Assembly: GCF_020329505.1 (NCBI RefSeq)
Contig: NZ_JAGKJJ010000017.1
Span: 1-64,000 of the forward strand
Source of the DNA: Bradyrhizobium semiaridum
GTDB taxonomy: Bacteria; Pseudomonadota; Alphaproteobacteria; Rhizobiales; Xanthobacteraceae
DNA: 64,000 nt
Reading direction: 5' to 3'
The notes below the pieces were generated by a model. The model searched no databases, was not told the origin of the DNA, and saw nothing but the letters and a program-made list of their open reading frames with translations. The stretch's first letter is position 1. Each line of letters begins with the position of its first letter. The translations under genes were made by a program, and so were the position numbers. Shown piece after piece: positions 53,081 through 61,911 of the stretch.

Positions 53081-54283
53081 ATGGCCGGCAACGACCAGAT
53101 GGACCAGGATGCCATTGCGGCACAGTGGGAGGCCTCGCTCGATTCCGAGGATCCCGTGGCCGCCGCGGAAGAGGCCGCCAAGAACGAACTCACCGAGAGC
53201 ATGGCCCTGCAATGGGCGGCCATGGTCGAGGACGGCAGCCGCGATTTCGGCAGCAAGAGCACCAATGGCGAGCGCGTGCTGTCGCAGGAGGAGATCGACA
53301 ATCTCCTCGGCTTCACCGTCGGCGACGTCAGCCTCGACGATCATTCCGGCATCCGCGCCATCATCGATTCCGCGATGGTGTCCTACGAGCGTCTGCCGAT
53401 GCTCGAAATCGTGTTCGACCGCCTGGTCCGGTTGATGACGACCAGCCTGCGCAATTTCACCTCCGACAACGTCGAAGTTTCGCTCGACCGCATCACCTCC
53501 GTGCGTTTCGGCGACTATATGAACTCGATCCCGCTGCCGGCAGTGCTCTCGGTGTTCAAGGCGGAAGAGTGGGAGAATTTCGGCCTCGCCACCGTCGATT
53601 CAAGCCTGATCTATTCGATGATCGACGTGCTGCTCGGCGGCCGCCGCGGCCAGACCCAGCTGCGCATCGAGGGCCGGCCCTACACCACGATCGAGACCAA
53701 TCTCGTCAAGCGGCTGGTCGAGGTGGTGCTGTCGGATGCCGAGCAGGCGTTCCGGCCGCTGTCGCCGGTGACGTTCTCGATCGACCGCCTGGAGACCAAC
53801 CCGCGCTTTGCCGCGATCAGCCGTCCCGCCAATGCCGCGATCCTGGTGCGGCTGCGCATCGACATGGAAGACCGCGGCGGCAATATCGAATTGCTGCTGC
53901 CCTACGCCACCATCGAGCCGATCCGCAACGTGCTGTTGCAGATGTTCATGGGCGAGAAGTTCGGCCGCGACCCGATCTGGGAAGGCCACTTTGCGACTGA
54001 AGTGGCGCAGGCCGAGATCGCGGTCGAGGCGGTGCTCTACGAGGCCGAGATTCCGCTGAAGCAGCTGATGAAGCTCAAGGTCGGCGACACGCTGCCGCTC
54101 GAGATCGGCGCCGACGCCCAGGTCTCGGTGCGCTGCGGCAACGTTACCCTCACCGAGGGGCGGATGGGCCGGGTCGGCGACCGCGTCGCGATCCGCGTCA
54201 CCAAGAATTTGCGTAAACCGCAAACCACCTTCGCGATGTTCGAGAAGGCGGACGAGCGAACCAAGATGATGGAGGCACCATGA
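53081..54283 (+). CDS. fliM: Flagellar motor switch protein FliM
   Basis: 400 residues. The CheY-binding-type motif LSQEEIDNLLG lies at residues 67-77, unusually deep. The first 60 residues hold two copies of an AxxAxQWxAxxxD-like pattern (residues 10-21 and 39-50). The middle domain (RLPMLEIVFDRLVRLMTTSL, YMNSIPLPAVLSVFKAEEWE) and C-terminal SpoA domain (LKVGDTLPLEIGADAQVSVR) are normal. FliM forms the C-ring and receives CheY-P. It overlaps the next gene by four bases. Confidence 0.95.
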   Translation: MAGNDQMDQDAIAAQWEASLDSEDPVAAAEEAAKNELTESMALQWAAMVEDGSRDFGSKSTNGERVLSQEEIDNLLGFTVGDVSLDDHSGIRAIIDSAMVSYERLPMLEIVFDRLVRLMTTSLRNFTSDNVEVSLDRITSVRFGDYMNSIPLPAVLSVFKAEEWENFGLATVDSSLIYSMIDVLLGGRRGQTQLRIEGRPYTTIETNLVKRLVEVVLSDAEQAFRPLSPVTFSIDRLETNPRFAAISRPANAAILVRLRIDMEDRGGNIELLLPYATIEPIRNVLLQMFMGEKFGRDPIWEGHFATEVAQAEIAVEAVLYEAEIPLKQLMKLKVGDTLPLEIGADAQVSVRCGNVTLTEGRMGRVGDRVAIRVTKNLRKPQTTFAMFEKADERTKMMEAP

Positions 54284-54744
54284 GTCATGTGCTTGGACTT
54301 GCGATCGAGAGTCTGGTGGCCGTGCTGCTGATGCTGACGATCGGCTACTGCTGGCTGCTGAACAAGCGCCTGCAGCGGCTGAAAGCGGACGAGCATTCGC
54401 TGAAGGCGACGATCGCCGAACTGATCACCGCGACCGAGATCGCCGAGCGCGCGATCGGCGGGCTCAAGCATGCCGTGCGCGACGTCAACGAGGACTTGGG
54501 CAACCGGCTCGAGGCGGCGACGCAGATGTCGGTGCAGCTGAAGAACCAGCTCGCCGAGGGCGACAATGTGGTGCGCCGGCTGTCGAAGATCGCGCTGGCG
54601 GCACGGCCGGCGGAGCCGGCACCGGCCGCCGCGCCTGCGCCCGCAGCGGCCGCGCCGGCGCCCCGGCTCTCGGCCGCGCGCGCGGTTGCGGCGGCGGCTG
54701 AAGCCTTCACCGAGCGCAGGAGGGCCGGCGGCCTCGCTGCATGA
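54280..54744 (+). CDS. DUF6468 flagellar-operon protein
   Basis: 154 residues. One N-terminal membrane helix (about 5-25, LAIESLVAVLLMLTIGYCWL), a charged helical region KRLQRLKADEHSLKATIAEL to AATQMSVQLKNQLAEGDNVV, and an Ala/Pro-rich tail. It overlaps both fliM (ATGA) and motE, so it is translationally coupled in a flagellar operon. Family DUF6468 by recall; function unknown. A membrane-anchored role near the motor is inference. Confidence 0.82.
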   Translation: MSHVLGLAIESLVAVLLMLTIGYCWLLNKRLQRLKADEHSLKATIAELITATEIAERAIGGLKHAVRDVNEDLGNRLEAATQMSVQLKNQLAEGDNVVRRLSKIALAARPAEPAPAAAPAPAAAAPAPRLSAARAVAAAAEAFTERRRAGGLAA

Positions 54745-55556
54745 AGTGGTTTCGTGACATCAGAGTGATGCCCGTCGTCCTGGTCGCGATCTTCGGCCTG
54801 ATGGTGCTGAAGATCGCGGGCCTCGTGCTCGACGGCGGCTATGTGTTCGGCGACGTCGCGCAGGCGGCCGGGCCGCAGGCATCCTGGGCGCAGCAGAACT
54901 TCAACTTTCCGGGTGCGAGCAAGCCTGCCGCCGCCGATAGCAGGTTGAAGGGCGATCCCGCCGACATCACCGGCTCCGTGCACGGCAAGGAAGAAAAGAG
55001 AAAGGACGAGCCGCCGAAGCCGGCGGCTCCCGCGGCGGAGGCGTCCAAGCCTGACGGCGTGGTGATCAATCTCGATCAGCCCGCGCCGGTGCCGGCGTCC
55101 GAGCGCGCGATCCTGGAACGGCTGCAGGCGCGCCGCCAGGAGCTCGAGCAGCGCGCGCGCGAGGTCGAGATCCGCGAGAGCCTGCTGAAGGCCGCCGAGA
55201 AGCGCATCGAGGCCAAGGTCGAGGAGGCCAAGGCCAACGACGCCAAAGCCAGCGCCGACGCCGCGGCGAAGGCCGAGGCGGATGCCGCCCGCTTCAAGGG
55301 CATCGTCACGATGTACGAGAACATGAAGCCGAAGGATGCGGCAAAGGTGTTCGACCGCCTGGAGATGAACGTGCTCTACCAGATCGCCTCGCAGATCCAG
55401 CCGCGCAAGATGTCTGACATCCTTGGCCTGATGCAGCCGGAGGCTGCCGAGCGCCTCACCGTCGAGCTCGCCCGGCGGGCCAGTGGCGACAAGTCGGCCG
55501 CGGTCGAGGATCTTCCCAAGATCGAAGGCAAGCTGCTCGCGCCGAAGACGAACTGA
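54741..55556 (+). CDS. motE: Flagellar motor protein MotE-like
   Basis: 271 residues. N-terminal membrane helix (about 9-30, VMPVVLVAIFGLMVLKIAGL), a long Lys/Ala/Glu coiled coil (about 110-190, ERAILERLQARRQELEQRAR) and a C-terminal MgtE-N-like domain (about 205-250, YENMKPKDAAKVFDRLEMNV). This is MotE, which in rhizobia chaperones the periplasmic MotC. Overlaps the DUF6468 gene by four bases. Confidence 0.88.
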   Translation: MKWFRDIRVMPVVLVAIFGLMVLKIAGLVLDGGYVFGDVAQAAGPQASWAQQNFNFPGASKPAAADSRLKGDPADITGSVHGKEEKRKDEPPKPAAPAAEASKPDGVVINLDQPAPVPASERAILERLQARRQELEQRAREVEIRESLLKAAEKRIEAKVEEAKANDAKASADAAAKAEADAARFKGIVTMYENMKPKDAAKVFDRLEMNVLYQIASQIQPRKMSDILGLMQPEAAERLTVELARRASGDKSAAVEDLPKIEGKLLAPKTN

Positions 55557-55663
55557 GGGGCGGCGCGGTGCCGCAAGGCCGCAACAATCCATTGACGTTA
55601 ACAGCTCCTTAACGCCGCCGATCCAAGATCGGACGGCGTTGAGCGAGGGCGCTTCGCGCTGAT

Positions 55664-58600
55664 ATGGCTGGGGTCCCGAGAAGACGTTTCGAGATGGCGC
55701 GAACGGCTGCCGCTGAAACATGGTCGCTAGGCCGCGCCTTGGCGCGGGCCGCGCGGCTGTGCCTGTTCGCGACCAGCCTTGCCGTTGCCCTCCCGGCCGC
55801 CGCGCATGCCGAGGATCCGGTGCCCGGCGTGGCGACGTTCTCCGCCGCCCACGGCTATGCCCGCCTGGTGCTGAAGCTGAAGGAAGATGTCGAGTCCGAG
55901 GTCACCACCGCCGGCTCGATCATCGTGATCCGCTTCAAGCGTCCGGTCGACATCCCCGTCGAGACGCTGATCGACGCCGTGCCCGATTATGTCGGCGGGG
56001 CACGGCGCGATCCCGACGGCTCGGCGATCCGCCTGTCGCTGGCGCGGCGCGTCACCATCAACACTATGACCGCAGGCGAGCGCATCTTCGTCGACTTCCT
56101 GCCCGACAGCTGGACCGGCCCGCCGCCGTCGCTGCCGCAGGAGGTGATCCGCGAGCTCGCCGAGCGCGCCCGTGCTGCCGAGCGGCTGCTGCGCGCCCAG
56201 CGCGCCGCCGATGCCGCCAAAAAGAAGCCGCCGCTGCGCGTGCGCGCTCTGGTGCAGCCGACCTTCGTCCGCTTCGTGTTCGAAGTGCCCGACGGCGTCG
56301 GCGTCTCGTCGGTGCTGAACGAGCAGAAGCTGACGTTGTCCTTCAATTCGGTGCTGACCTTCGACCTCGCCGACGCCAAGATCGCCGCGCCGCCGAACGT
56401 CGCCTCGATCAGCGCGCGCGCCGACACCGATACATCGGCGGTCGACATGACCTTGATCGGCGATGCCGACGTGCACTCGTTCCGCGACGAGAAGGACTAC
56501 ATCGTCGACGTCGCGATCCAGCAGAACGAGCCGCAGCCGCAGGCAAAGGCCACGGTCAACTCGCCGGCGCTGCGCGGCAAGAAAGGTGCGGCAATCGCGC
56601 CGGTAACGTCGGAAGCCATCGCGCGCGAGGCCAGGATCGAGATCAAGCCGGAACCGGCGAAGGCCGAGCCGCCGCAAGCCGAGCCCGCCGCCACCGAGCA
56701 GCCGGCCCAAGCGGCGCCTAAGGCGGAGCAGCCGCGATCGGAGCTGTCCAATCCGGAGTTGCCGAAGATCGCGGCCGCGCCGGCCATGCCGGTAGCGGAC
56801 GACAAGGTGGCTCCCAGTGAGGCACCGAAGCCGTCAACTGCCGTTGCGGAGGCAGCCGCGACGGAGCCGCTGAAGCCGGTCGCCGCGCCGCCATCGCCTG
56901 CGAACGGCAAGCGCTCGATGGACAAGCCTTCGACGGACAAGGCTTCGGCCGACAAGCCTTCGGTCGAAGCCCAGCGTGACAGCGACGGGCTGCGCGTGTC
57001 TTTCTCATTCCCGGCGGCGACGCCGGCCGCGTTGTTCCGCCGCGCCGACACCGTATGGATGGTGTTCGACACGCCTGACGCGATCGACGTCGATCCGATC
57101 CGCGCCAAGGGCGGCTCGCTGATATCGGACGTGACGCGCGTGCCGCTGGAGATGGGGCAGGCGGTGCGCTTCCGCCTCAACCGGCCGCAGATGCCGGCGC
57201 TCGACAGCGACGACCGCTCGCGCGGCACCAGTTGGACGCTGACCTTCGCCGACCGCGTGCAGAAGCCGCCGCTGCCGCTCAACGTGCTGCGCAACATCAG
57301 CGATCCAGCCTTCGCCAATGTCAGCGTGCCGCTGGCCAATCCCGGCCAGTTGCACAAGCTCGTCGATCCCGACGCCGGCGACACGCTCTGGGTCGTCACG
57401 GCGCCGCCGCCGACCCGCGGCGTCATGAAGCGGCAGGATTTCGTCGAGCTGTCGCTGCTGGAATCGATCCACGGCGTCGTGGTTCACCCGAACGCCGACG
57501 ACGTCAAGGCCGAGGTCGGCGCCGACAAGGTGACGCTCGGCCGGCCCGGCGGCCTGACGCTTTCGTCGGCCGACGTCGCCGCCGAGCGCGCCACCGCCGC
57601 GGTGAAGCCGCTGTTCGACATGGACGAGTGGCGCAAGAACCAGTCGGAGAACTTCCTCAAGCGGCTCGACAGCCTGATCGCGGCGGCGGCATCAGCCAAT
57701 GCCGAGCAACTGCCGGAGGCGCGGCTCGACCTCGCCGATTTCTACATGGCGCACGGCCTGTATGACGAAGCCCACGGCGTCGCCAATCTGATCCTGTCCG
57801 AAAGCAAGCGCGGCAGCGAGGCGCCGTCGGTGGTGATGATACATGCGGTCGCCAGCATCCTGATCGGCCGTCCGGCGCAGGCCCTCAAGGACCTCGCCAA
57901 TCCCGTGATCGGCAACGGCTACGACTCGCAATTGTGGAAGGGGCTGGCGTTCGCGCGCGAGGGCAAATGGGCCGAGGCACGGGAGAAGTTCAAGAACGCC
58001 GAGTTTGCGATCGCGACGCTACCGCCCGACCTGCAACGCATCATCACGATGGACTCGATGAAGGCCTCGCTCGAGGTCAAGGACTATGCCGGCGCGGCGC
58101 GGCGCAAGAGCGACCTCGACGTGGTCGGCGTCCCCGGCGAACTGAAGCCGGCGGCCGCCGTGCTGCGGGGCCGGTTGGCCGAGGCGCTCGGCCAGGAGAA
58201 GGACGCGCTCGACGCCTATAGGTTCGCCGCCAATTCGGCCGATCGCCAGGCCGCCGCCGAGGGCAAGCTGCTGGAAACCCTGCTGCGGCAGAAGCGCGGC
58301 GAGATCGGCCGCGACGACGTGCTCAAGGAACTCGAGCTGCTGTCGATGCTGTGGCGCGGCGACAGCATCGAGCTGAAGACGCTGTATGTGCTGTCTAAAC
58401 TCTACGCCGAGACCGGGCGCTATGCCGATGCGTTCGCAGTGACGCGCGCCGCGACGCGGCTGCAGCCGAATGCGCCGGAATCGCGCCAGGCGCAGGACGC
58501 GGCCTCGACGCTGTTCATGCAGCTGTTCCTCGGCTCCAGAGGCGACGAGATGTCGCCGATCGACGCGCTCGGCACCTTCTACGAGTATCGCGAGCTGACC

Positions 58601-59419
58601 CCGATCGGCCGCCGCGGCGACGAGATGATCCGCCGTCTCGCCGACCGTCTCGTCGGCGTCGACCTGCTCGACCAGGCCGCCGATCTCCTGCAATACCAGG
58701 TCGACAAGCGGCTCGAGGGCGCGGCGCGCGCCCAGGTCGCCGCGCGCCTTGCGATGGTCTATCTGATGAACCGCAGGCCCGACCGCGCCATTGCCGCGCT
58801 GCGCTCGACAAGGATCGCCGATCTCTCCGGCGAGCTGCGCCAGCAGCGGCTGCTGCTGGAGGCGCGGGCGCAGAGCGACGTCGGCCGGCACGACCTCGCG
58901 CTCGACATCATCTCTAACATCACGGGACGCGAGGCGATCCGGCTGCGCGCCGACATCTACTGGGCGTCGCGGCACTGGCGCGAGGCCTCCGAGCAGATCG
59001 AGCTGTATTACGCCGACCGCTGGCGCGATTTCACCCCGCTCAATGCCGGCGAGAAGGCGGACGTCATCCGCGCCGTGGTCGGCTATGCCCTCGCCGAGGA
59101 CGCCATCGGGCTGTCGCGGTTCCGCGAGAAATACGCGCCGCTGATGTCGGGCGATGCCGACAAGCTGGCGTTCGAAGCGGCCAGCAAGCCGGTTGCGACC
59201 TCGAGCGCCGAGTTCGCTCAGATCGCGCGGATGGCCGCCAGTGTCGACACGCTCGACGGCTTCATCCGCGAGATGAAGTCGCGCTTCGGCGACGCCACCG
59301 CCCGCGCGCCGCTGGCCGACCCGGTCACGACCGGATCGCTGCCGGACCAGCCGAAGGTCGAGCCCATCAGCGTGCTGCCGGCCATCAGGGGCGAGCGCCG
59401 CGCCAGCGCGTCACAGTAG
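55664..59419 (+). CDS. Large exported TPR protein of the flagellar operon
   Basis: 1251 residues. A signal peptide ends near residue 49 (LAVALPAAAHAEDPVPG). Two beta-rich domains (about 50-120 and 180-300) are joined by a Pro/Ala/Glu-rich linker (about 305-430), then another beta domain DGLRVSFSFPAATPAALFRR to SSWTLTFADRV-like (about 435-530), and helical TPR-like repeats (about 640-1180, for example LDLADFYMAHGLYDEAHGVA). It follows motE by 107 bases on the same strand. This gene is often found beside fliM/motE in Rhizobiales but has no assigned function known to me. The start may be 55694. Confidence 0.85.
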   Translation: MAGVPRRRFEMARTAAAETWSLGRALARAARLCLFATSLAVALPAAAHAEDPVPGVATFSAAHGYARLVLKLKEDVESEVTTAGSIIVIRFKRPVDIPVETLIDAVPDYVGGARRDPDGSAIRLSLARRVTINTMTAGERIFVDFLPDSWTGPPPSLPQEVIRELAERARAAERLLRAQRAADAAKKKPPLRVRALVQPTFVRFVFEVPDGVGVSSVLNEQKLTLSFNSVLTFDLADAKIAAPPNVASISARADTDTSAVDMTLIGDADVHSFRDEKDYIVDVAIQQNEPQPQAKATVNSPALRGKKGAAIAPVTSEAIAREARIEIKPEPAKAEPPQAEPAATEQPAQAAPKAEQPRSELSNPELPKIAAAPAMPVADDKVAPSEAPKPSTAVAEAAATEPLKPVAAPPSPANGKRSMDKPSTDKASADKPSVEAQRDSDGLRVSFSFPAATPAALFRRADTVWMVFDTPDAIDVDPIRAKGGSLISDVTRVPLEMGQAVRFRLNRPQMPALDSDDRSRGTSWTLTFADRVQKPPLPLNVLRNISDPAFANVSVPLANPGQLHKLVDPDAGDTLWVVTAPPPTRGVMKRQDFVELSLLESIHGVVVHPNADDVKAEVGADKVTLGRPGGLTLSSADVAAERATAAVKPLFDMDEWRKNQSENFLKRLDSLIAAAASANAEQLPEARLDLADFYMAHGLYDEAHGVANLILSESKRGSEAPSVVMIHAVASILIGRPAQALKDLANPVIGNGYDSQLWKGLAFAREGKWAEAREKFKNAEFAIATLPPDLQRIITMDSMKASLEVKDYAGAARRKSDLDVVGVPGELKPAAAVLRGRLAEALGQEKDALDAYRFAANSADRQAAAEGKLLETLLRQKRGEIGRDDVLKELELLSMLWRGDSIELKTLYVLSKLYAETGRYADAFAVTRAATRLQPNAPESRQAQDAASTLFMQLFLGSRGDEMSPIDALGTFYEYRELTPIGRRGDEMIRRLADRLVGVDLLDQAADLLQYQVDKRLEGAARAQVAARLAMVYLMNRRPDRAIAALRSTRIADLSGELRQQRLLLEARAQSDVGRHDLALDIISNITGREAIRLRADIYWASRHWREASEQIELYYADRWRDFTPLNAGEKADVIRAVVGYALAEDAIGLSRFREKYAPLMSGDADKLAFEAASKPVATSSAEFAQIARMAASVDTLDGFIREMKSRFGDATARAPLADPVTTGSLPDQPKVEPISVLPAIRGERRASASQ

Positions 59420-59494
59420 TGCCCCCTCGACAGGCGGCTGCCAAATCGGCAACCTTGTCCTGGATTGCAAGCCGCCGGGGAGGATGCCGTCACC

Positions 59495-59731
59495 ATGTCG
59501 AGACCGATCAAGACCGAAGCCGAACTCATCGCGATGGCGCGTGCCGAGTTGAAGGTGCATTCCGATTGCCCCGACGGCATCAACATCTCCGTGCTGCGCG
59601 ACGGCGACAGCTGGGAATTCCGCGCCAGTGCCGACGAGGCCACGATCGCAAAACCCGGCTATCCCGAATGCGTCGCGATGCTGGTGCAGATCGGCGACCA
59701 TCTCAGCAAGCAGTATGACGTGAAGGAGTAG
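59495..59731 (+). CDS. Small hypothetical protein
   Basis: 78 residues, MSRPIKTEAELIAMARAELK with INISVLRDGDSWEFRASADE. Mixed alpha/beta, no signal or membrane segment. Not recognised. Plus strand, 24 bases before the LysR gene. Confidence 0.6.
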   Translation: MSRPIKTEAELIAMARAELKVHSDCPDGINISVLRDGDSWEFRASADEATIAKPGYPECVAMLVQIGDHLSKQYDVKE

Positions 59732-59754
59732 CGGCGGCGCGGAGCGGGGGAGCG

Positions 59755-60720
59755 ATGGACCGCATCGACGCCATGAAGGTCTTCGTCGCGGCGGTCGACG
59801 AGGGCAGCCTTGCGGGAGCCGGGCGGCGGTTGCGGCGGTCGCCGGCCGCGGTGAGCCGGGCGATCGCCTTCCTCGAGCATCATGTCGGCGCCGAGCTGCT
59901 TCATCGCACCACACGGTCGCTGAAGCTGAGCGAGGCCGGTCAGCGCTATGCGACGGCGTGCCGGCGCATCCTCAGCGAGCTCGAGGAGGCCGACATATCG
60001 GCCGGCGGCGAGCGCAGCGCGCCGCGCGGCACGCTGACCATCACAGCACCCGTGGTCGTGGGCGAAGATGTGTTGCGGCCGGTGCTCGACGCCTTCATGA
60101 CCGACCATCCGGCGGTCACGGTGCGGCTCGTGATGCTCGACCGCACCGTCAACCTGATCGACGAGGGCATCGACGTCGCGCTGCGCATCGCCCATCTCGC
60201 CGATTCCAACTTCGTGGCGATCAAGCTCGGCGAAGTGCGCCGTGTGGTTGCCGCATCGCCGGGCTATCTCGCGCAGCATCCCGTGATCGGCGAGCCCGCG
60301 GACCTCGCCAAGCACCAGATCATCGCGATGACGCATTTCGGGCTGGATTCCTGGAGCTTTCCGCCGGCCGCGAAGTCGAAGGTCGCGCGCGCGGTCCAGT
60401 TCGCGCCGCGGCTGGTCGTCAATACCGTGCGCGCCGCGGTCGCCTCGGTTACCGAAGGGCACGGCGTGACGCGGCTGTTCTCCTATCACATCGCCGAGGA
60501 GATCCGCGACGGGCGGCTGCAGATCCTGCTCGCCAAGGACGAGCATCCGCCGCTGCCGGTACATCTCTTGGCGCCGCAGGGCCGCTTCGACGTGCCGAAG
60601 GTGCGCGCCTTCGTCGATTTTGCGGCGCCGCGGCTGAAGCGCTATTTCGAGCAGCTGTCGCGCGAGGCCAGCAAGGCCGGCGTCAGTCGTTCGCGGCGCG
60701 GAAGAGTGTCTGCCGAATAG
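59755..60720 (+). CDS. LysR-family regulator
   Basis: 321 residues. HTH MDRIDAMKVFVAAVDEGSLA to RSPAAVSRAIAFLEHHVGAE (residues 1-60) followed by a co-inducer domain (about 92-300). This is the subgroup with an RTTRSLKLSEAGQRY link, commonly near oxidoreductase genes. Same strand as the SDR gene and probably its regulator (inference); GGGGGAGCG precedes the ATG. Confidence 0.88.
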   Translation: MDRIDAMKVFVAAVDEGSLAGAGRRLRRSPAAVSRAIAFLEHHVGAELLHRTTRSLKLSEAGQRYATACRRILSELEEADISAGGERSAPRGTLTITAPVVVGEDVLRPVLDAFMTDHPAVTVRLVMLDRTVNLIDEGIDVALRIAHLADSNFVAIKLGEVRRVVAASPGYLAQHPVIGEPADLAKHQIIAMTHFGLDSWSFPPAAKSKVARAVQFAPRLVVNTVRAAVASVTEGHGVTRLFSYHIAEEIRDGRLQILLAKDEHPPLPVHLLAPQGRFDVPKVRAFVDFAAPRLKRYFEQLSREASKAGVSRSRRGRVSAE

Positions 60721-60808
60721 CGGGCATTCGCGCGGAAAGCGGACGTATCTAGTTTGCTCTCCATCGAGGCGGTGCCGATGCCGCTTCAGCAACAGATGGA
60801 GAGAAATC

Positions 60809-61519
60809 ATGGGTGCAGAGCAGAAGGTCGCCATCGTTACCGGCGCATCGCAGGGGCTCGGCGAAGCCATCGTCAGGGGCTATCGCGACCGCAACTATCG
60901 CGTCATTGCCAATTCCCGCAGCATCAAGCCGTCGACCGAAAGCGATGTGATGGCGATCGCCGGCGACATCTCCGACCCCGCGACCGCCGAGCGCATCGTG
61001 GCGCAGACGCTGGATCGTTTCGGCCGCATCGATACGCTGGTCAACAATGCCGGCATCTTCATCGCCAAGCCGTTCGCCGATTACACCGACCAGGACTACG
61101 CGCAGGTGCTGGCGACCAACCTCAACGGCTTCTTTTATATCACCCGCCGCGTCGCCAAGGAGATGGAGAAGCAGGGCTCCGGGCATATCGTCCAGATCAC
61201 GACCAGCCTGGTCGATCACGCCAACAGCAGCGTGCCCTCGGTGCTGGCCTCGCTGACCAAGGGCGGCCTAAACGCCGCGACCAAGTCGCTCGCGATCGAA
61301 TACGCCAGCAAGGGCATCCGCGTGAATGCGGTGTCGCCCGGCGTGATCAAGACCCCGATGCACGCGCCTGCGACGCATGACTTCCTCGCCAAGCTGCATC
61401 CTGTGCAGCGGATGGGCGAGGCGAAGGACATCGTCGATGCCGTGCTGTTCCTGGAGAACGCAGGCTTCGTCACCGGTGAGATCCTGCATGTCGACGGCGG
61501 CCAGAGCGCCGGTCACTGA
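60809..61519 (+). CDS. SDR-family protein lacking the catalytic tyrosine
   Basis: 236 residues. TGASQGLGEA (NAD(P)-binding) and NNAG are present. The active-site YxxxK has become A147-S-L-T-K151: the tyrosine position is alanine. The rest, GGLNAATKSLAIEYASKGIR and VNAVSPGVIKTPMH, is ordinary SDR. It may be a regulatory or altered-activity SDR. 15 bases before a tautomerase gene. Confidence 0.8.
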   Translation: MGAEQKVAIVTGASQGLGEAIVRGYRDRNYRVIANSRSIKPSTESDVMAIAGDISDPATAERIVAQTLDRFGRIDTLVNNAGIFIAKPFADYTDQDYAQVLATNLNGFFYITRRVAKEMEKQGSGHIVQITTSLVDHANSSVPSVLASLTKGGLNAATKSLAIEYASKGIRVNAVSPGVIKTPMHAPATHDFLAKLHPVQRMGEAKDIVDAVLFLENAGFVTGEILHVDGGQSAGH

Positions 61520-61533
61520 CCGAGGGGGCCGCC

Positions 61534-61788
61534 ATGCCGATCGTCACCATTCAGGTCACGCGAGAGGGGACGGCGCCGGGCGCGTCGTCCACCACGCGCG
61601 AGCAGAAGGCCGCGCTGATCAAGGGCGTCAGCGAACTATTGCGCGACGTGCTCGGCAAGCCGACGGAATCGACCTTCGTCGTCATCGAGGAAGTCGACAC
61701 CGACAATTGGGGCTGGGGCGGATTGCCCGCGCTCGATTACCGCAAGAAGCTCGCCGCGGCCGCCGCCTCGCCAACGCCTTCGACATGA
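61534..61788 (+). CDS. 4-Oxalocrotonate tautomerase family protein
   Basis: 84 residues. After Met removal the N-terminal Pro (MPIVTIQVTREGTAPG) would be the catalytic base of the 4-OT fold, followed by KAALIKGVSELLRDVLGKPT. Likely in one transcript with the SDR gene. The C-terminal AAAAASPTPST is longer and more Ala-rich than usual. Confidence 0.8.
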   Translation: MPIVTIQVTREGTAPGASSTTREQKAALIKGVSELLRDVLGKPTESTFVVIEEVDTDNWGWGGLPALDYRKKLAAAAASPTPST

Positions 61789-61911
61789 CGGTCTTCGTCA
61801 ATTCGATCTGACGCCTCTCCCGACGGGAGAGGTTTTCTACCGCCATCGCTGCGAACGATCGCTGCGATCGGAACTAATCATTTTTCACGAACTGCCGAAG
61901 GGCCTATCGCC

